Shown here in pieces: positions 7,836 through 16,960 of a DNA stretch of 64,000 bases. Position numbers and translations under genes: made by a program. Below the pieces are notes generated by a model that saw only the letters and a list, made by a program, of their open reading frames with translations, did no database searches and had not been told where the DNA came from. How positions within the stretch are numbered: position 1 is the stretch's first letter; each line of letters opens with the position of its first letter. The stretch lies in contig JABHFS010000115.1 of the NCBI GenBank assembly GCA_018672475.1, positions 1 through 64,000 of the forward strand, read 5' to 3'. The DNA is from Gemmatimonadota bacterium (lineage in GTDB: Bacteria; Latescibacterota; UBA2968; UBA8231).

Positions 7836-10595
7836 CTATTTTCCGATGAGTATTAGACTGGCGTTCAACTTAGCAACATTCACACGATATTCCTCTTGTC
7901 GTTGCCGCTCTCGCTCAACGACCTCAGCCGGCGCTTTACCCGTAAATTTCTCATTAGATAGCTTTGCATCCAACCCCTTAAGCAAACCGGTAAATTTCTG
8001 AATTTCCTTTTCGAGTCGCTTCCTTTCTGCGTCTAAATCGATCAAACCTTCGAGCGGGACATAAATCTCCGCATCAGCCGTTACCGCACTTCCAGATGCT
8101 GCAGGCTGGGTGATGGCCTGGCCAATTTCCAGAGTTTCCGCACGGCACAAAAGCATCAGATAAGGTTTCACTTGCTGTAGCGCTTCCTCGATTTCCGGCG
8201 AGGAAGCCGAGATCTTAACCTGGATCTTTTTGGCCGGGGGCACATTCATTTCACCACGAATCACCCTAACCGCTGTAACAATCTCCTGCAATCGCTCCAT
8301 TTCCACTTCGGCATCCGCATCCAATAGCGCAGCATCAAAAATAGGCCATTGTGCAACCATAACACTTTCTTTCGCCCCTTCCTGCGGCAGAGCCTGCCAG
8401 AGCGTTTCGGTAATAAATGGCATAATCGGATGCAATAGGCGCAGCGCATGCTCCAAGACCCGCACCAAGTTGTCTTGTGCGATATTCCGCGCCTCGCCAT
8501 CTCCACCTTGCAAGCGAACTTTGGCTAACTCGAGGTACCAATCGCAATAATCTCGCCATACGAAATCGTACACCACCCGAGTCACATCGCTAAAGCGATA
8601 GTGTTCTAAGTGTTCGGTCACATCGCGCACCGTCGCCTGCAAGCGACTCCAAATCCAACGATCAGCCCATTGTTCCGAAGCGCAAACACCTGGTTGATAG
8701 CCCTCGACATTCATCAGGACAAAACGCGTGGCATTCCAAAGTTTGTTGCCAAAATTGCGCCCAGCTTCCGCGCTGGTCGATGATTGCACTTTATTATCGG
8801 CGATCTCGGCGTCAAAACGCACATCCTGCATGGCACCGGCTTGTGCCAATAAACTGTAACGCGTCGCATCGGCCCCGTAGAGATCAACCAAATCAAGCGG
8901 ATTGAGCCCCGTGCCCAAGCTCTTGCTCATCCGCCGACCGTCTTTGGTCAGAATTGTCGGATGCACCAATACCGTTTTAAAGGGTATTTGCTCGCGGCAT
9001 TCGAGCGAGACCATCGCCATGCGCAAAACCCATAAATAAAGTATATCACGGGCAGTAATCATCAGGTCCGTGGGATAAAAATAATCGAGATCCGCCGATT
9101 CGCGTGGCCACCCCAGTGTCGCAAAAGGCCATAGTGCCGAAGAAAACCAGGTATCGAGGACATCTGGGTCCTGCACCCAATCCTCTCCTCCGCAATCTTC
9201 GCAGCGCGTCGGTTTCTCGACACTGACGAAGGGTTTCGCGCCATCGGCCACCGATACCCTGAAACTGCCCTGCCGCAGCGCTTCTTCTCTTTCCAGATCC
9301 CCCATGGGCACTAAACCATCGGCACTGCATTGCATACAATACCAGGCGGGAATGCGATGGCCCCACCATATCTGCCTCGAAAGAGCCCAATCGCGGATAT
9401 TGTCTAACCAATCGATGGCGTATTGGCGAAAACGATCGGGCACATAGTTGATTTGTTTTTCTTCGAGTGCCGGTTTCGTTTTCTGCGCCAGTTCCTTCAT
9501 ATTCATAAACCACTGTTCCATCGGCAGTGGTTCAATGACCGCTCCGCATTTATCGTGGTGCGGAACCGCGTGCTCATGGTCCTCTATCTTTACCAGCAAA
9601 TTGGCTTCTTCCAAGGCTTCGACAATAGCCTTGCGACATGCATAGCGGTCAAGTCCAGCAAAACGCCCCGCCGCCGCCGTCATGATCGCGTCGAAACCGA
9701 TTACCTGAATTTGCTTGAGTTGATGTCGCTGACCGATTTCATAGTCGTTTGGATCGTGGGCTGGCGTCACCTTGACCGCCCCACTGCCCATTTCAGGGTC
9801 GGCATACTCATCGGCGACAATGGGGATTGCCCGGTCCATCAGGGGCAATTCGACTTGCTGGCCAATCGCGTCGGCCCATCGTGTGTCACTCGGATGCACG
9901 GCTACCGCCGTATCACCGAGCATAGTTTCGGGACGTGTGGTCGCGACGATCACATCGGGGCCACCATCTTTGCCCGGGTAGCGAATATGCCACAAATGCC
10001 CCGCCAACTCGCGCTCTTCGGTTTCGAGATCGGAGATTACCGTCCGGCACTGCGGACACCAGTTGATCATCCGAGTCCCGCGATATATCCAACCTTGTGC
10101 CTGAAAGCGCTCAAATGCCTGCAAAACAGCTTCGACATAGCCCTCGTCGAGGGTGAAACGCTCGCGGCGCCAGTCATAACTCGCGCCGAGTTTCCGCAAC
10201 TGACTATAGATGGCATCGCCATATTTGCCCTTCCATTGCCAGATCAATTCGAGCATGGCCTCTCGGCCAATATCGTAGCGATTTTTCCCCTCAGTTTCCT
10301 GTAATTGCTGTTCGACCTTCATCTGGGTTGCAATCCCCGCGTGGTCTGTGCCCGGTAAACAAAGCGTTTCATAACCCTGCATCCGTTTCCAGCGCACCAT
10401 TAGATCGTGTATTGCGTGTTGCATCGCATGTCCCATATGCAATTCACCGGTCACATTTGGGGGGGGAATCGTTATACAATAGGCGGGTTTGTCCTTATCA
10501 AAATCAGCGTTGAAAAAGCCGTTTTCCTCCCAAATCCCATACCATTTATCCTCAATCGCTGCGGGATCATAGGTTTTTGCCAATTCTTCAGTCAT
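7836..10595 (-). CDS. valS: Valyl-tRNA synthetase
   Basis: The 919-residue class I synthetase has the HIGH-type signature within PPPNVTGELHMGHAM (residues ~47-61) and the KMSKS-type signature GRRMSKSLG (~residue 555). The CP1 editing domain carries TTRPETMLGDTAVAV. The last ~65 residues are the ValS-specific coiled-coil arm (DLDAERKRLEKEIQ, LSNEKFTGKAP). It charges tRNA-Val with valine in the cytoplasm and hydrolyses mischarged Thr-tRNA. Length and domain order are those of ordinary bacterial ValS. I see no T-box element upstream. It may share a transcript with rqcH. Confidence 0.98.
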   Translation of the reverse strand: MTEELAKTYDPAAIEDKWYGIWEENGFFNADFDKDKPAYCITIPPPNVTGELHMGHAMQHAIHDLMVRWKRMQGYETLCLPGTDHAGIATQMKVEQQLQETEGKNRYDIGREAMLELIWQWKGKYGDAIYSQLRKLGASYDWRRERFTLDEGYVEAVLQAFERFQAQGWIYRGTRMINWCPQCRTVISDLETEERELAGHLWHIRYPGKDGGPDVIVATTRPETMLGDTAVAVHPSDTRWADAIGQQVELPLMDRAIPIVADEYADPEMGSGAVKVTPAHDPNDYEIGQRHQLKQIQVIGFDAIMTAAAGRFAGLDRYACRKAIVEALEEANLLVKIEDHEHAVPHHDKCGAVIEPLPMEQWFMNMKELAQKTKPALEEKQINYVPDRFRQYAIDWLDNIRDWALSRQIWWGHRIPAWYCMQCSADGLVPMGDLEREEALRQGSFRVSVADGAKPFVSVEKPTRCEDCGGEDWVQDPDVLDTWFSSALWPFATLGWPRESADLDYFYPTDLMITARDILYLWVLRMAMVSLECREQIPFKTVLVHPTILTKDGRRMSKSLGTGLNPLDLVDLYGADATRYSLLAQAGAMQDVRFDAEIADNKVQSSTSAEAGRNFGNKLWNATRFVLMNVEGYQPGVCASEQWADRWIWSRLQATVRDVTEHLEHYRFSDVTRVVYDFVWRDYCDWYLELAKVRLQGGDGEARNIAQDNLVRVLEHALRLLHPIMPFITETLWQALPQEGAKESVMVAQWPIFDAALLDADAEVEMERLQEIVTAVRVIRGEMNVPPAKKIQVKISASSPEIEEALQQVKPYLMLLCRAETLEIGQAITQPAASGSAVTADAEIYVPLEGLIDLDAERKRLEKEIQKFTGLLKGLDAKLSNEKFTGKAPAEVVERERQRQEEYRVNVAKLNASLILIGK

Positions 10596-10759
10596 GCGTT
10601 TTTTCCGCCATTCGTTATAAACTATATTTACGTAACTATGTGGAATTAATCTGGGTTAAATATAACTTCTCCCCAAGCCCTTGACAATCCTATAGCATTA
10701 TATGGCCCTGATATTGCTGATATCATCTTCGCTATCATTCAACTCGGAGGATTTTTCAC

Positions 10760-10891
10760 ATGTTGAGAGTCATGAATACCGGCCTTTCAAGCGCAGCTTC
10801 TCTCTTTTCAGTGCTTTTTGCCCTGTCTACACTTGCCTTATCTTTTTGCGCTCTGCCCGTACTGGTGCTCGCCTTATTCTGGTTGGGTTGA
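10760..10891 (+). CDS. Small hydrophobic protein, 43 aa
   Basis: An ATG at 10760 preceded by GGAGG (10746-10750) opens a 43-residue frame: a short polar N-terminus (MLRVMNTGLS) followed by one long hydrophobic run rich in Leu, Ala, Phe and Val and ending WLG. It would be a single-pass inner-membrane peptide, or a signal-peptide-like leader. It lies in the 427-base gap between valS and murQ. I recognise no family. The strong ribosome binding site and the uninterrupted hydrophobic helix are the evidence; a chance frame cannot be ruled out. Confidence 0.5.
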   Translation: MLRVMNTGLSSAASLFSVLFALSTLALSFCALPVLVLALFWLG

Positions 10892-11022
10892 TTTTTAGGA
10901 AAATCCCGCCTCCTTAGTGGTATTTTCTGCCGCTATTTCCTTTCTGCCTATTTATATATAAGCCTCCTTGCTTTATCTTTAGACCTGCGCATATCATCCC
11001 CCTCTTTATAAATAAATGCACT

Positions 11023-11937
11023 ATGGGAAACTGGTCTAAACTACTTACCGAACAAAGAAATCCGGCGAGCGAAAACCTCGATGAGATTTCGACCCTCGAA
11101 ATGTTGGCCATAATAAATCGGGAAGATGCTCTAGTCCCGAAGGCCGTTGCCCAACAACTCGCCCCGATAGCGCAAGCGATAGACCTCATTTCTCAGCAGA
11201 TCGCCAAGGGAGGTCGACTCTTTTATCTTGGCGCGGGCACCAGCGGTCGCCTTGGGGTACTCGACGCTTCCGAGTGCCCCCCCACCTTTAGCGTCTCCCC
11301 AGAGATTATCCAGGGTTTGATCGCCGGCGGTTCCAGCGCGGTCTTCAAAGCGGTTGAAGGGGCGGAAGACAACATCGATGGCGCGCAAAGCGACCTATCT
11401 CAACGAAGCTTAACGGCTGATGATGTAGTAATGGGGATTGCCGCCAGCGGCGTTACCCCCTACGTCCTCGGCGGCCTCGCATTCGCTAAAGGAATCGGTT
11501 GCTCGACTATTTTCTTTACCTGCAGCCCCACCGCCAGCCATTTAGTCGAAGCCGATATCAAGATTATTCCCGAAGTCGGCCCCGAGGTGATCACCGGTTC
11601 GACCCGCTTAAAAGCCGGTACCGCTACAAAGCTGGTGCTAAATATGATCAGCAGTGGGACGATGGTGAAACTGGGGAAAACCTATGGCAATCTCATGGTC
11701 GACTTGCAACCGACCAATGCCAAATTACGCGACCGCAGCGAACGAATCTTTGCCGATTTGACCGACCATACGGCCGAGAGCGCCGCTGAATGCTTAAATA
11801 GTGCGGATGGCCACCTCAAATGGGCCCTGGTCATGGAACTATGCCAAGTGGACCTCAAGCAAGCCCAAGCGCTACTAGAAGAGCATGCAGGCATTGTGAA
11901 GCATGCCATTAGAGCCTGGAGCAAAACATCAAGATGA
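11023..11937 (+). CDS. murQ: N-acetylmuramic acid 6-phosphate etherase
   Basis: The 304-residue protein is MurQ, a SIS-domain enzyme that splits the D-lactyl ether of MurNAc-6-phosphate to give GlcNAc-6-phosphate and lactate during peptidoglycan recycling. Visible motifs: TEQRNPAS near the N-terminus, the SIS phosphate loop YLGAGTSGRLGVLDASECPPTF, and the later STRLKAGTATKLVLNMISS block. Length is standard. No ribosome binding site is obvious. The stop overlaps the start of the next gene (ATGA), so murQ leads a coupled rightward set. The usual partners AnmK or a MurNAc permease are not in view. Confidence 0.95.
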   Translation: MGNWSKLLTEQRNPASENLDEISTLEMLAIINREDALVPKAVAQQLAPIAQAIDLISQQIAKGGRLFYLGAGTSGRLGVLDASECPPTFSVSPEIIQGLIAGGSSAVFKAVEGAEDNIDGAQSDLSQRSLTADDVVMGIAASGVTPYVLGGLAFAKGIGCSTIFFTCSPTASHLVEADIKIIPEVGPEVITGSTRLKAGTATKLVLNMISSGTMVKLGKTYGNLMVDLQPTNAKLRDRSERIFADLTDHTAESAAECLNSADGHLKWALVMELCQVDLKQAQALLEEHAGIVKHAIRAWSKTSR

Positions 11938-12869
11938 TCCGATCCGCATTGGGAGATAAAAGCCTACAGGTCTCGCGACTTGGCTTGGGCACCGTGCAAC
12001 TGGGCATGGCCTATGGCTACGATAAGCAACCCCCGCCCCCCGAAGACGAGGCAATTCGCATTATTCGGCAAGCCCTTGATATGGGCATTAACTTCATCGA
12101 TACCGCTCCAGCTTATGGCCATAGCGAGTATCTCGTCGGCAAAGCCTGTAAAGACCTAGCGGAACGGCCCGTTATCGCGACCAAAATCTCCATACGAGAT
12201 CCGGGAAGCGGGTGTTTCTTATCTGGCCAGGCCCTTCGCGACTCCATAGAACAGTCGCTCAGCTCAAGCTTGCGGCAACTCAAGCTTGACGCGCTCGACC
12301 TAGTGCAAATACACAGCCTTGCAACCCGCTTCATCACCAGTGAACTGTTAGATATGCTCGCCGATTATAGAAAACGTGGGTTAGTGCGTTTCTGGGGCGC
12401 GACGACTTATGGCGAAGAAGCTCCTCTTGAGGCGCTCGAATACCCCGAATATTTTACTTCCGTGCAAATACCCTACAATGCCCTTGACCGTCAGATGGAA
12501 TCTCGCGTGTTGCCCCGTGCAAAGGCTCAATCTATCGGCGTAGTCTTTCGTTCGGTCTTCCTACAGGGGGTACTTTCACACCGTCTTGGGAGGCTTCCCA
12601 AGCACCTTATCGACCTGCAAGAACTCGCAGCCCCGGTCGCACGCTTGGCCGATGTTGCCGGAATCGGTCTCGGGGAGTTGGCCCTGCGCTTTGCGGCCTT
12701 TTCCCCATGGGTAAATTCCACTATTTTTGGCACGACGAATATCGAGGAACTAGCGGACAATATCCGCGCCATACACTTAGGCCCACTACCGCTCGAATTG
12801 ACCGAAGCCCTATCTCGCACCGAAATCGCCGACCCCACCATGCTCAACCCAGGCAACTGGCAAAGCTGA
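11934..12869 (+). CDS. Aldo/keto reductase family protein
   Basis: 311 residues with the aldo/keto reductase TIM barrel. The N-terminal strand GLGTVQLGMAYG is followed by the catalytic Asp and Tyr in GINFIDTAPAYGHSE (residues ~43-57), the Lys in VIATKIS, and the His in DLVQIHSL. The C-terminal NADPH-binding part ends in IFGTTNIEELADN. The members nearest in layout are sugar or myo-inositol type reductases that use NAD(P)H. It overlaps murQ by 4 bases and so is probably translated with it. The substrate is unknown; co-location with murQ and a D-amino-acid-type PLP enzyme hints at wall-derived compounds, which is only inference. Confidence 0.85.
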   Translation: MIRSALGDKSLQVSRLGLGTVQLGMAYGYDKQPPPPEDEAIRIIRQALDMGINFIDTAPAYGHSEYLVGKACKDLAERPVIATKISIRDPGSGCFLSGQALRDSIEQSLSSSLRQLKLDALDLVQIHSLATRFITSELLDMLADYRKRGLVRFWGATTYGEEAPLEALEYPEYFTSVQIPYNALDRQMESRVLPRAKAQSIGVVFRSVFLQGVLSHRLGRLPKHLIDLQELAAPVARLADVAGIGLGELALRFAAFSPWVNSTIFGTTNIEELADNIRAIHLGPLPLELTEALSRTEIADPTMLNPGNWQS

Positions 12870-12886
12870 CCGCAAAAGGATTCACA

Positions 12887-13288
12887 ATGGCTGAAATTGG
12901 CTATGAAAGCTGGGCCTTCCTGCCCGACGACAATGCCCCCACGACCGGCGAACCGAGTTCCTTTAACCCGCCGATGATCACGACCATGGCCATCGACGAG
13001 AAAACAAGCCTCATCTTTAAATTTCCATCACCAATCGCAACGCTCAATATTGCAGTGGAAAGCACCGCCCTTTCTGCCGAGCAGCCCGGAGAGGGGTTTT
13101 TCTATATTCTAACCGGGCCTGCACCTCAGCAGTTAAAACAATTGGATCATCCGAATTGGGAACTCAGCTACGACGGCATTTACGGAGTATTTTCGACTCA
13201 AATCAGGCAGTGCGAACAATATCTGAAATTATATTACAATCAACGACAAAACATCATACTATCTAACGTTGGATTCTCTACCCCATGA
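12887..13288 (+). CDS. Hypothetical protein, 133 aa
   Basis: The ATG at 12887 follows AAAAGGA by 6 bases and gives 133 residues; a longer frame open on the left overlaps the aldo/keto reductase gene and is unlikely. No signal peptide, membrane segment or known motif is visible. The middle is rich in Pro, Thr and Ala, and the C-terminal half contains several Tyr residues in a probable mixed alpha/beta fold. It sits between the reductase and the PLP enzyme, overlaps the latter by 4 bases, and must belong to the same transcript. I cannot assign a function. Confidence 0.75.
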   Translation: MAEIGYESWAFLPDDNAPTTGEPSSFNPPMITTMAIDEKTSLIFKFPSPIATLNIAVESTALSAEQPGEGFFYILTGPAPQQLKQLDHPNWELSYDGIYGVFSTQIRQCEQYLKLYYNQRQNIILSNVGFSTP

Positions 13289-14382
13289 AATCACCAAATA
13301 TCGGCCAAGACTTGGCAGAATTGGAAACCCCGACCCTTTTGATCGACCTCGATCTTTTCGAATCCAATATTCGCCAGCTCTACTCGTTTTGTAACGATAA
13401 CGGCAAAGCCTGGCGTCCTCACAGCAAGGCCAATAAGTCGCCGGAGATTGCCCGCTTATTGATTGATCATGGCGCGATCGGTATTACTTGCGCCAAATTG
13501 AGCGAAGCAGAGTTGATGGTGGAGCATGGCATTCAATCCATCCTGCTCGCCAACCAAATCGTCAGCCCTGGTAAATTCGCTACATTGGCTCAATTGCAAC
13601 GACGCGCTGAAGTAATTGCAGCCATAGACAATATCGCGGTTGTGAAGGCCATGGGAGCAGCCGCAATTTCCGCAAAAACCACTATCCCCATTTTAATAGA
13701 ACTCGATATCGGGCTGAAAAGGGTGGGCATAGAACCCGGCGAAAAGACCCTTGCTCTGGCCAAAGCCGTCTGCGGTCAGGACGGGCTTGAGTTCCGAGGA
13801 TTAATGGGCTACGAAGGGCACGTGCTTAACATTTCTCCTCCAGCCGATAAACAGGCGGCTTGCCATCAGGCCATGGACCTTTTGATCCAGAGCAAAGCAT
13901 TGCTTGAGGAAAACGGCATCGAGGTCGAGATCGTCAGCGCCGGCGGCACAGGGTCCTATGAGATAAGTGGCCTCCACGAGGGCATTACGGAATTGCAGGC
14001 CGGCGGTGGCATCTTCATGGACGCCATGTACAGACAAGCTCTGCATGTCGAAAGCCTTGAACAGGCCCTGACCGTTCTGGCTACGGTGACGAGCCGTTCT
14101 ACCGACCACGTCGTATTAGATGCTGGTTTTAAGACATTGTCCTCTTACCACCACCCTCCCGAGGTGTTGGACAGGGACGACCTAAGCTTCAGCTATCTCT
14201 CCGCCGAACACGGCGTCTTCGCGATCAACCCTGGCTGTGACGGCCCGGCCCTGGGTGAGCAATTGCGCCTGCTCGTCGGCTACTCGGATTCGACGACTTT
14301 TTTGCACGATCATTTCGTAGCCATACGAAACGGACGCGTTGAGAAAATATGGGATATCTCCGGTCGGGGTCTTATTCGCTGA
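13285..14382 (+). CDS. DSD1-family PLP enzyme (D-threonine aldolase-like)
   Basis: 365 residues with the alanine-racemase-type N-terminal barrel and the D-serine dehydratase-like C-terminal domain. The PLP lysine is Lys48 in the family motif RPHSKANK, and TPTLLIDLDLFE is the usual opening. The family holds metal-dependent D-threonine aldolases and D-serine dehydratases; the metal is normally held by a His and a Cys or Asp spaced two residues apart in a PxHxC/D motif. Here the matching segment reads VGYSDSTTF, so the His is Tyr. That makes the metal site, and so the reaction, uncertain. It overlaps the previous gene by 4 bases. The EHGVF block before the altered motif is present. Confidence 0.82.
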   Translation: MKSPNIGQDLAELETPTLLIDLDLFESNIRQLYSFCNDNGKAWRPHSKANKSPEIARLLIDHGAIGITCAKLSEAELMVEHGIQSILLANQIVSPGKFATLAQLQRRAEVIAAIDNIAVVKAMGAAAISAKTTIPILIELDIGLKRVGIEPGEKTLALAKAVCGQDGLEFRGLMGYEGHVLNISPPADKQAACHQAMDLLIQSKALLEENGIEVEIVSAGGTGSYEISGLHEGITELQAGGGIFMDAMYRQALHVESLEQALTVLATVTSRSTDHVVLDAGFKTLSSYHHPPEVLDRDDLSFSYLSAEHGVFAINPGCDGPALGEQLRLLVGYSDSTTFLHDHFVAIRNGRVEKIWDISGRGLIR

Positions 14383-14420
14383 AATGTTAAAAAATGACCG
14401 TTAATAAATGAGGATATGAC

Positions 14421-14705
14421 ATGACAAAAGCCGACATTGCACAACAGCTAGCCCAGGCCACCGGCCTTTCCCAAGCCGACACGACCGCCGTAATAGAGGG
14501 ATTTATAGAATCCGTATGCCAAGCCCTTTCCAAAGGCGAGCATATAGAAATCCGCGGCTTCGGCACGTTTAAAGTCGTAGAACGCGCGCCGCGTACCGGC
14601 CGCAATCCCAGGGCTGGCACATCCGTTTCGATCCCCAAACGCAAGGCCCCGACTTTTAAGCCCTCACGAGAAATAAAAGCCCGAGTCAACAGCAATCCCG
14701 CATGA
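14421..14705 (+). CDS. HU/IHF family DNA-binding protein
   Basis: 94 residues with the complete HU/IHF fold: MTKADIAQQLAQATGLS, the dimer-core helices, IEIRGFGTFKVVERAPRTGRNPRAG and the beta arm with SIPKRKAPTFKPS. GAGGA lies 6 bases ahead of the ATG. It would bend and compact DNA. Arm residues including the Pro of the arm tip region and the Arg-Asn-Pro motif are present. It lies between the PLP enzyme and the sulfatase-fold gene, which it overlaps by 4 bases. Which subtype (HU, IHF-alpha or IHF-beta) it is cannot be told from one gene. Confidence 0.93.
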   Translation: MTKADIAQQLAQATGLSQADTTAVIEGFIESVCQALSKGEHIEIRGFGTFKVVERAPRTGRNPRAGTSVSIPKRKAPTFKPSREIKARVNSNPA

Positions 14706-15856
14706 ATCTACTGCTGATCTCGGTCGATAGCCTTCGCCTGGACTTCGCACCTGGAATCAGCGCCATGGTGCGCGCACCGAATTTCTGCGAACTAACCAGG
14801 GACTTCCATCTGTCTCAACATTGCTTCTCGGTATCCTCGGCCACACGCCCAGTTCATACTTCGCTATTTACAGGACTATATCCCTACGAACACGGGATCG
14901 AAGGACAACAATCGCCGGCCATGCGCCAAGGCTTTCCCGATCTCTTTGACCTTTGCCAAGAGGCCGATTTTTCGGTCCACGGTTTTTCAGAAGCAACCGA
15001 TATTTTCACAGGTCTGCGCTTCGCCCGACATATCGCCCCCTTTCCCGCACACCCGCACGCCCTTTCAAACTTGACTCAAACGGCCGATCCGACCCTGCTC
15101 TTTCTCCACTACTGGGGCGTTCACACACCCTATGGAGCTGCTGATGGTCTGGCGTTTGGTGAAATCGGCCGTCTATTGGCCTCCGGTCGGATCGACCTGG
15201 TCCAAGAGCGCTACTGCGCAGCGATTGAACGCCTTTTTGAAATCCGTATCGCTCCGATCTTGGCCGGATTGGATCTAGAACAATGGTCTGTATTTATCAT
15301 TAGCGACCACGGCGAAAGCTGGCGCCCCGATGAACCCTATCACGGCCAAAGCCTGCGCAACGACGTGTTGCGGGTTCCCCTCTACTATCACATCCCCCAG
15401 ACAGGCAACCCGCCCCCCAACCGCGAATTGATATCGCTGATAGACCTCTTCCCCACCTTTCTTTCCCTTTTGCAACTAGACCACGGCTACCAAGGCTTCG
15501 CCCGCGATATTCACAACGGGGAAATGCCCAAGCATTATTTGGCCGAAATCGATCCGGGTCCCATGGCCGACGGTCCCGCCCACTCGACGGACCTCTTTGC
15601 CGGCAATACCTTCGGTCGCCAATGGGCACTCTTCGACGCCAACGCCAAATTTACCTACGATGAATCGACGAGACGCGAAGAATTCGTCGCCACATTCAGC
15701 GAGCAGCCGATTGTCGATTTGAGCGACAAAAGCTCATACCATCAAGCCTATGACGCCATCAAGGCCGCCTCTAAATATGCCCATGCTGATTTTTCGTCGG
15801 GAGCAGATCGGGAAGTATTACAGGAAAGACTTAAAAAACTTGGTTATCTCACTTGA
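14702..15856 (+). CDS. Sulfatase/alkaline phosphatase-fold protein, altered active site
   Basis: 384 residues of the alkaline phosphatase superfamily. Metal ligands are readable: Asp9 in ISVDSLR and the Asp-His of IISDHGES near residue 203. The HYWGVHTPY stretch and PYHGQSLRNDVLRVPL also match sulfatases. However, the formylglycine signature C/S-x-P-x-R is not present: the corresponding stretch is SSATRPVHTSLFTG (residues 45-58), with Ala in place of Pro. It may be a phosphodiesterase or phosphotransferase that uses Ser or Thr directly, or a non-enzymatic relative. There is no signal peptide, so it is cytoplasmic. Its start overlaps the HU gene and its end overlaps the convergent phosphoesterase gene by 13 bases. 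Confidence 0.8.
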   Translation: MNLLLISVDSLRLDFAPGISAMVRAPNFCELTRDFHLSQHCFSVSSATRPVHTSLFTGLYPYEHGIEGQQSPAMRQGFPDLFDLCQEADFSVHGFSEATDIFTGLRFARHIAPFPAHPHALSNLTQTADPTLLFLHYWGVHTPYGAADGLAFGEIGRLLASGRIDLVQERYCAAIERLFEIRIAPILAGLDLEQWSVFIISDHGESWRPDEPYHGQSLRNDVLRVPLYYHIPQTGNPPPNRELISLIDLFPTFLSLLQLDHGYQGFARDIHNGEMPKHYLAEIDPGPMADGPAHSTDLFAGNTFGRQWALFDANAKFTYDESTRREEFVATFSEQPIVDLSDKSSYHQAYDAIKAASKYAHADFSSGADREVLQERLKKLGYLT

Positions 15857-16347
15857 GCAGAGAGCACTTCAATACGATCGAACGTCCCGTCGGCCAGATC
15901 ATAGAGCGCAAAAACACTCGCCCCCAATCGCCCCATCAACTCCCCGGGGTTGAACAATCGCGTTGAACCGATTCTCTCGTCGTGCGCTAGGTGGTCGTGT
16001 CCATAACACACCAAGTCGTAGCTAGCAGAAGCGGCCAATGCACGAGCGATATTCGGATAATGGTTCATTGCCACCCGCTTGCCGCCTATCTGCAAATCCG
16101 CCATTTCCCCGTGTAGTGTCACATGGTCAAATCGGCTGGCCTGTGTCGTCAACGACCACTTGTCCCCGTCGTTATTGCCCCAGACGACGTGTATCGGCCG
16201 CGAAAAACCTTCCGCCATTTGCATCAAGGTAAAAGGGGCGCAAAAATCCCCCAGAAAAAGTAACGAATCCGCCTGTGCCATTTGCGGCAATGCCTTTGCG
16301 AGCGCCCAAACATTATCGTGCACATCTGAACATATGGCCAATTTCAT
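15844..16347 (-). CDS. YfcE/MJ0936-type metallophosphoesterase
   Basis: 167 residues with the calcineurin-like fold in its short form: CSDVHDN (residues 6-12), FLGDF, the GNNDG motif that gives Asn and neighbouring metal ligands, NHYPN, and CYGHDHLAH near residue 115. These bind two metal ions and hydrolyse phosphodiesters or phosphomonoesters. It is close to the YfcE/MJ0936 group of small phosphodiesterases; the natural substrate is generally unknown. Its ATG overlaps the stop of the GNAT gene by one base (TAATG), so the two are coupled. Confidence 0.88.
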   Translation of the reverse strand: MKLAICSDVHDNVWALAKALPQMAQADSLLFLGDFCAPFTLMQMAEGFSRPIHVVWGNNDGDKWSLTTQASRFDHVTLHGEMADLQIGGKRVAMNHYPNIARALAASASYDLVCYGHDHLAHDERIGSTRLFNPGELMGRLGASVFALYDLADGTFDRIEVLSAQVR

Positions 16348-16955
16348 TAAGTATCACCTACCGTTATAAAGCTCGGCTTATATACTTGATAATCCGCGCC
16401 CAACAGGGCGAAAATATCCAGCCACCGCCTTGTATAAGAGGCATGGCTGTCATCTGGAGCAAAACCCAATCTCAGGTAACTGCAAAGGGCGGGGACCCGG
16501 AAATCATCCGTTAAAAGGTAAATCGGCCGCGCCCCCAATTCCAACGCCCGGGCTACCGCCGTGCCCACGATCAGCTTGCCGATGCCCCGGCCCTGAAACG
16601 CCGGGTCAACGGCGACCCAACCGATCTCCCAACAAGGCTTCCCATCCCGCTCCTTGTCATTCACACCGGTGCAGGCGACGATCTTGCCTTCGCATTCGAC
16701 GAAGAATTGCTCGTGGGTCGCGAACAACACCTTTTGTACACGGGCTCGGTCCCAGTCTCCCAACGCTCCATTTACTTGCAATAACTCCAACCAGCCATCC
16801 TCGTCACCCGAGCGGAAGTTTCGCACCTCGCAACGGTCAACCTCACGAATGCTTGGAGCGGCCGCTTGCAGATACCACATGACCAACTGGGGGGGGGGCT
16901 CGCTTTTGCCGCCGGAAGCCATCATGCGTTTGAGTGTTCCAACAATGGAGGGCAT
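16347..16955 (-). CDS. GNAT family N-acetyltransferase
   Basis: I chose the ATG at 16955 (202 residues) because a longer frame would overlap the preceding gene by 82 bases. The GNAT fold covers residues ~45-180: acceptor-side helices with VRNFRSGDEDGWLEL, then the acetyl-CoA loop VAVDPAFQGRGIGKLIVGTAV containing the Q/RxxGxG/A signature, and the C-terminal LGFAPDDSHASY. It transfers an acetyl group from acetyl-CoA to an unidentified amine. It sits between a nucleotidyltransferase gene and a phosphoesterase gene on the same strand with 5-base and overlapping junctions, so these three are one transcript. Confidence 0.85.
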   Translation of the reverse strand: MPSIVGTLKRMMASGGKSEPPPQLVMWYLQAAAPSIREVDRCEVRNFRSGDEDGWLELLQVNGALGDWDRARVQKVLFATHEQFFVECEGKIVACTGVNDKERDGKPCWEIGWVAVDPAFQGRGIGKLIVGTAVARALELGARPIYLLTDDFRVPALCSYLRLGFAPDDSHASYTRRWLDIFALLGADYQVYKPSFITVGDT

Positions 16956-16960
16956 TGAGA

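Noticed and set aside
9423-10304. 293-codon plus-strand open frame inside valS
   Set aside because: It is antisense to a full-length, well-conserved valyl-tRNA synthetase; no ribosome binding site or family.
10596-10760. T-box leader for valS, and TTGACA at 10681 as a promoter for murQ
   Set aside because: No T-box sequence or specifier-loop structure seen; no -10 box at 16-19 bases from the TTGACA.
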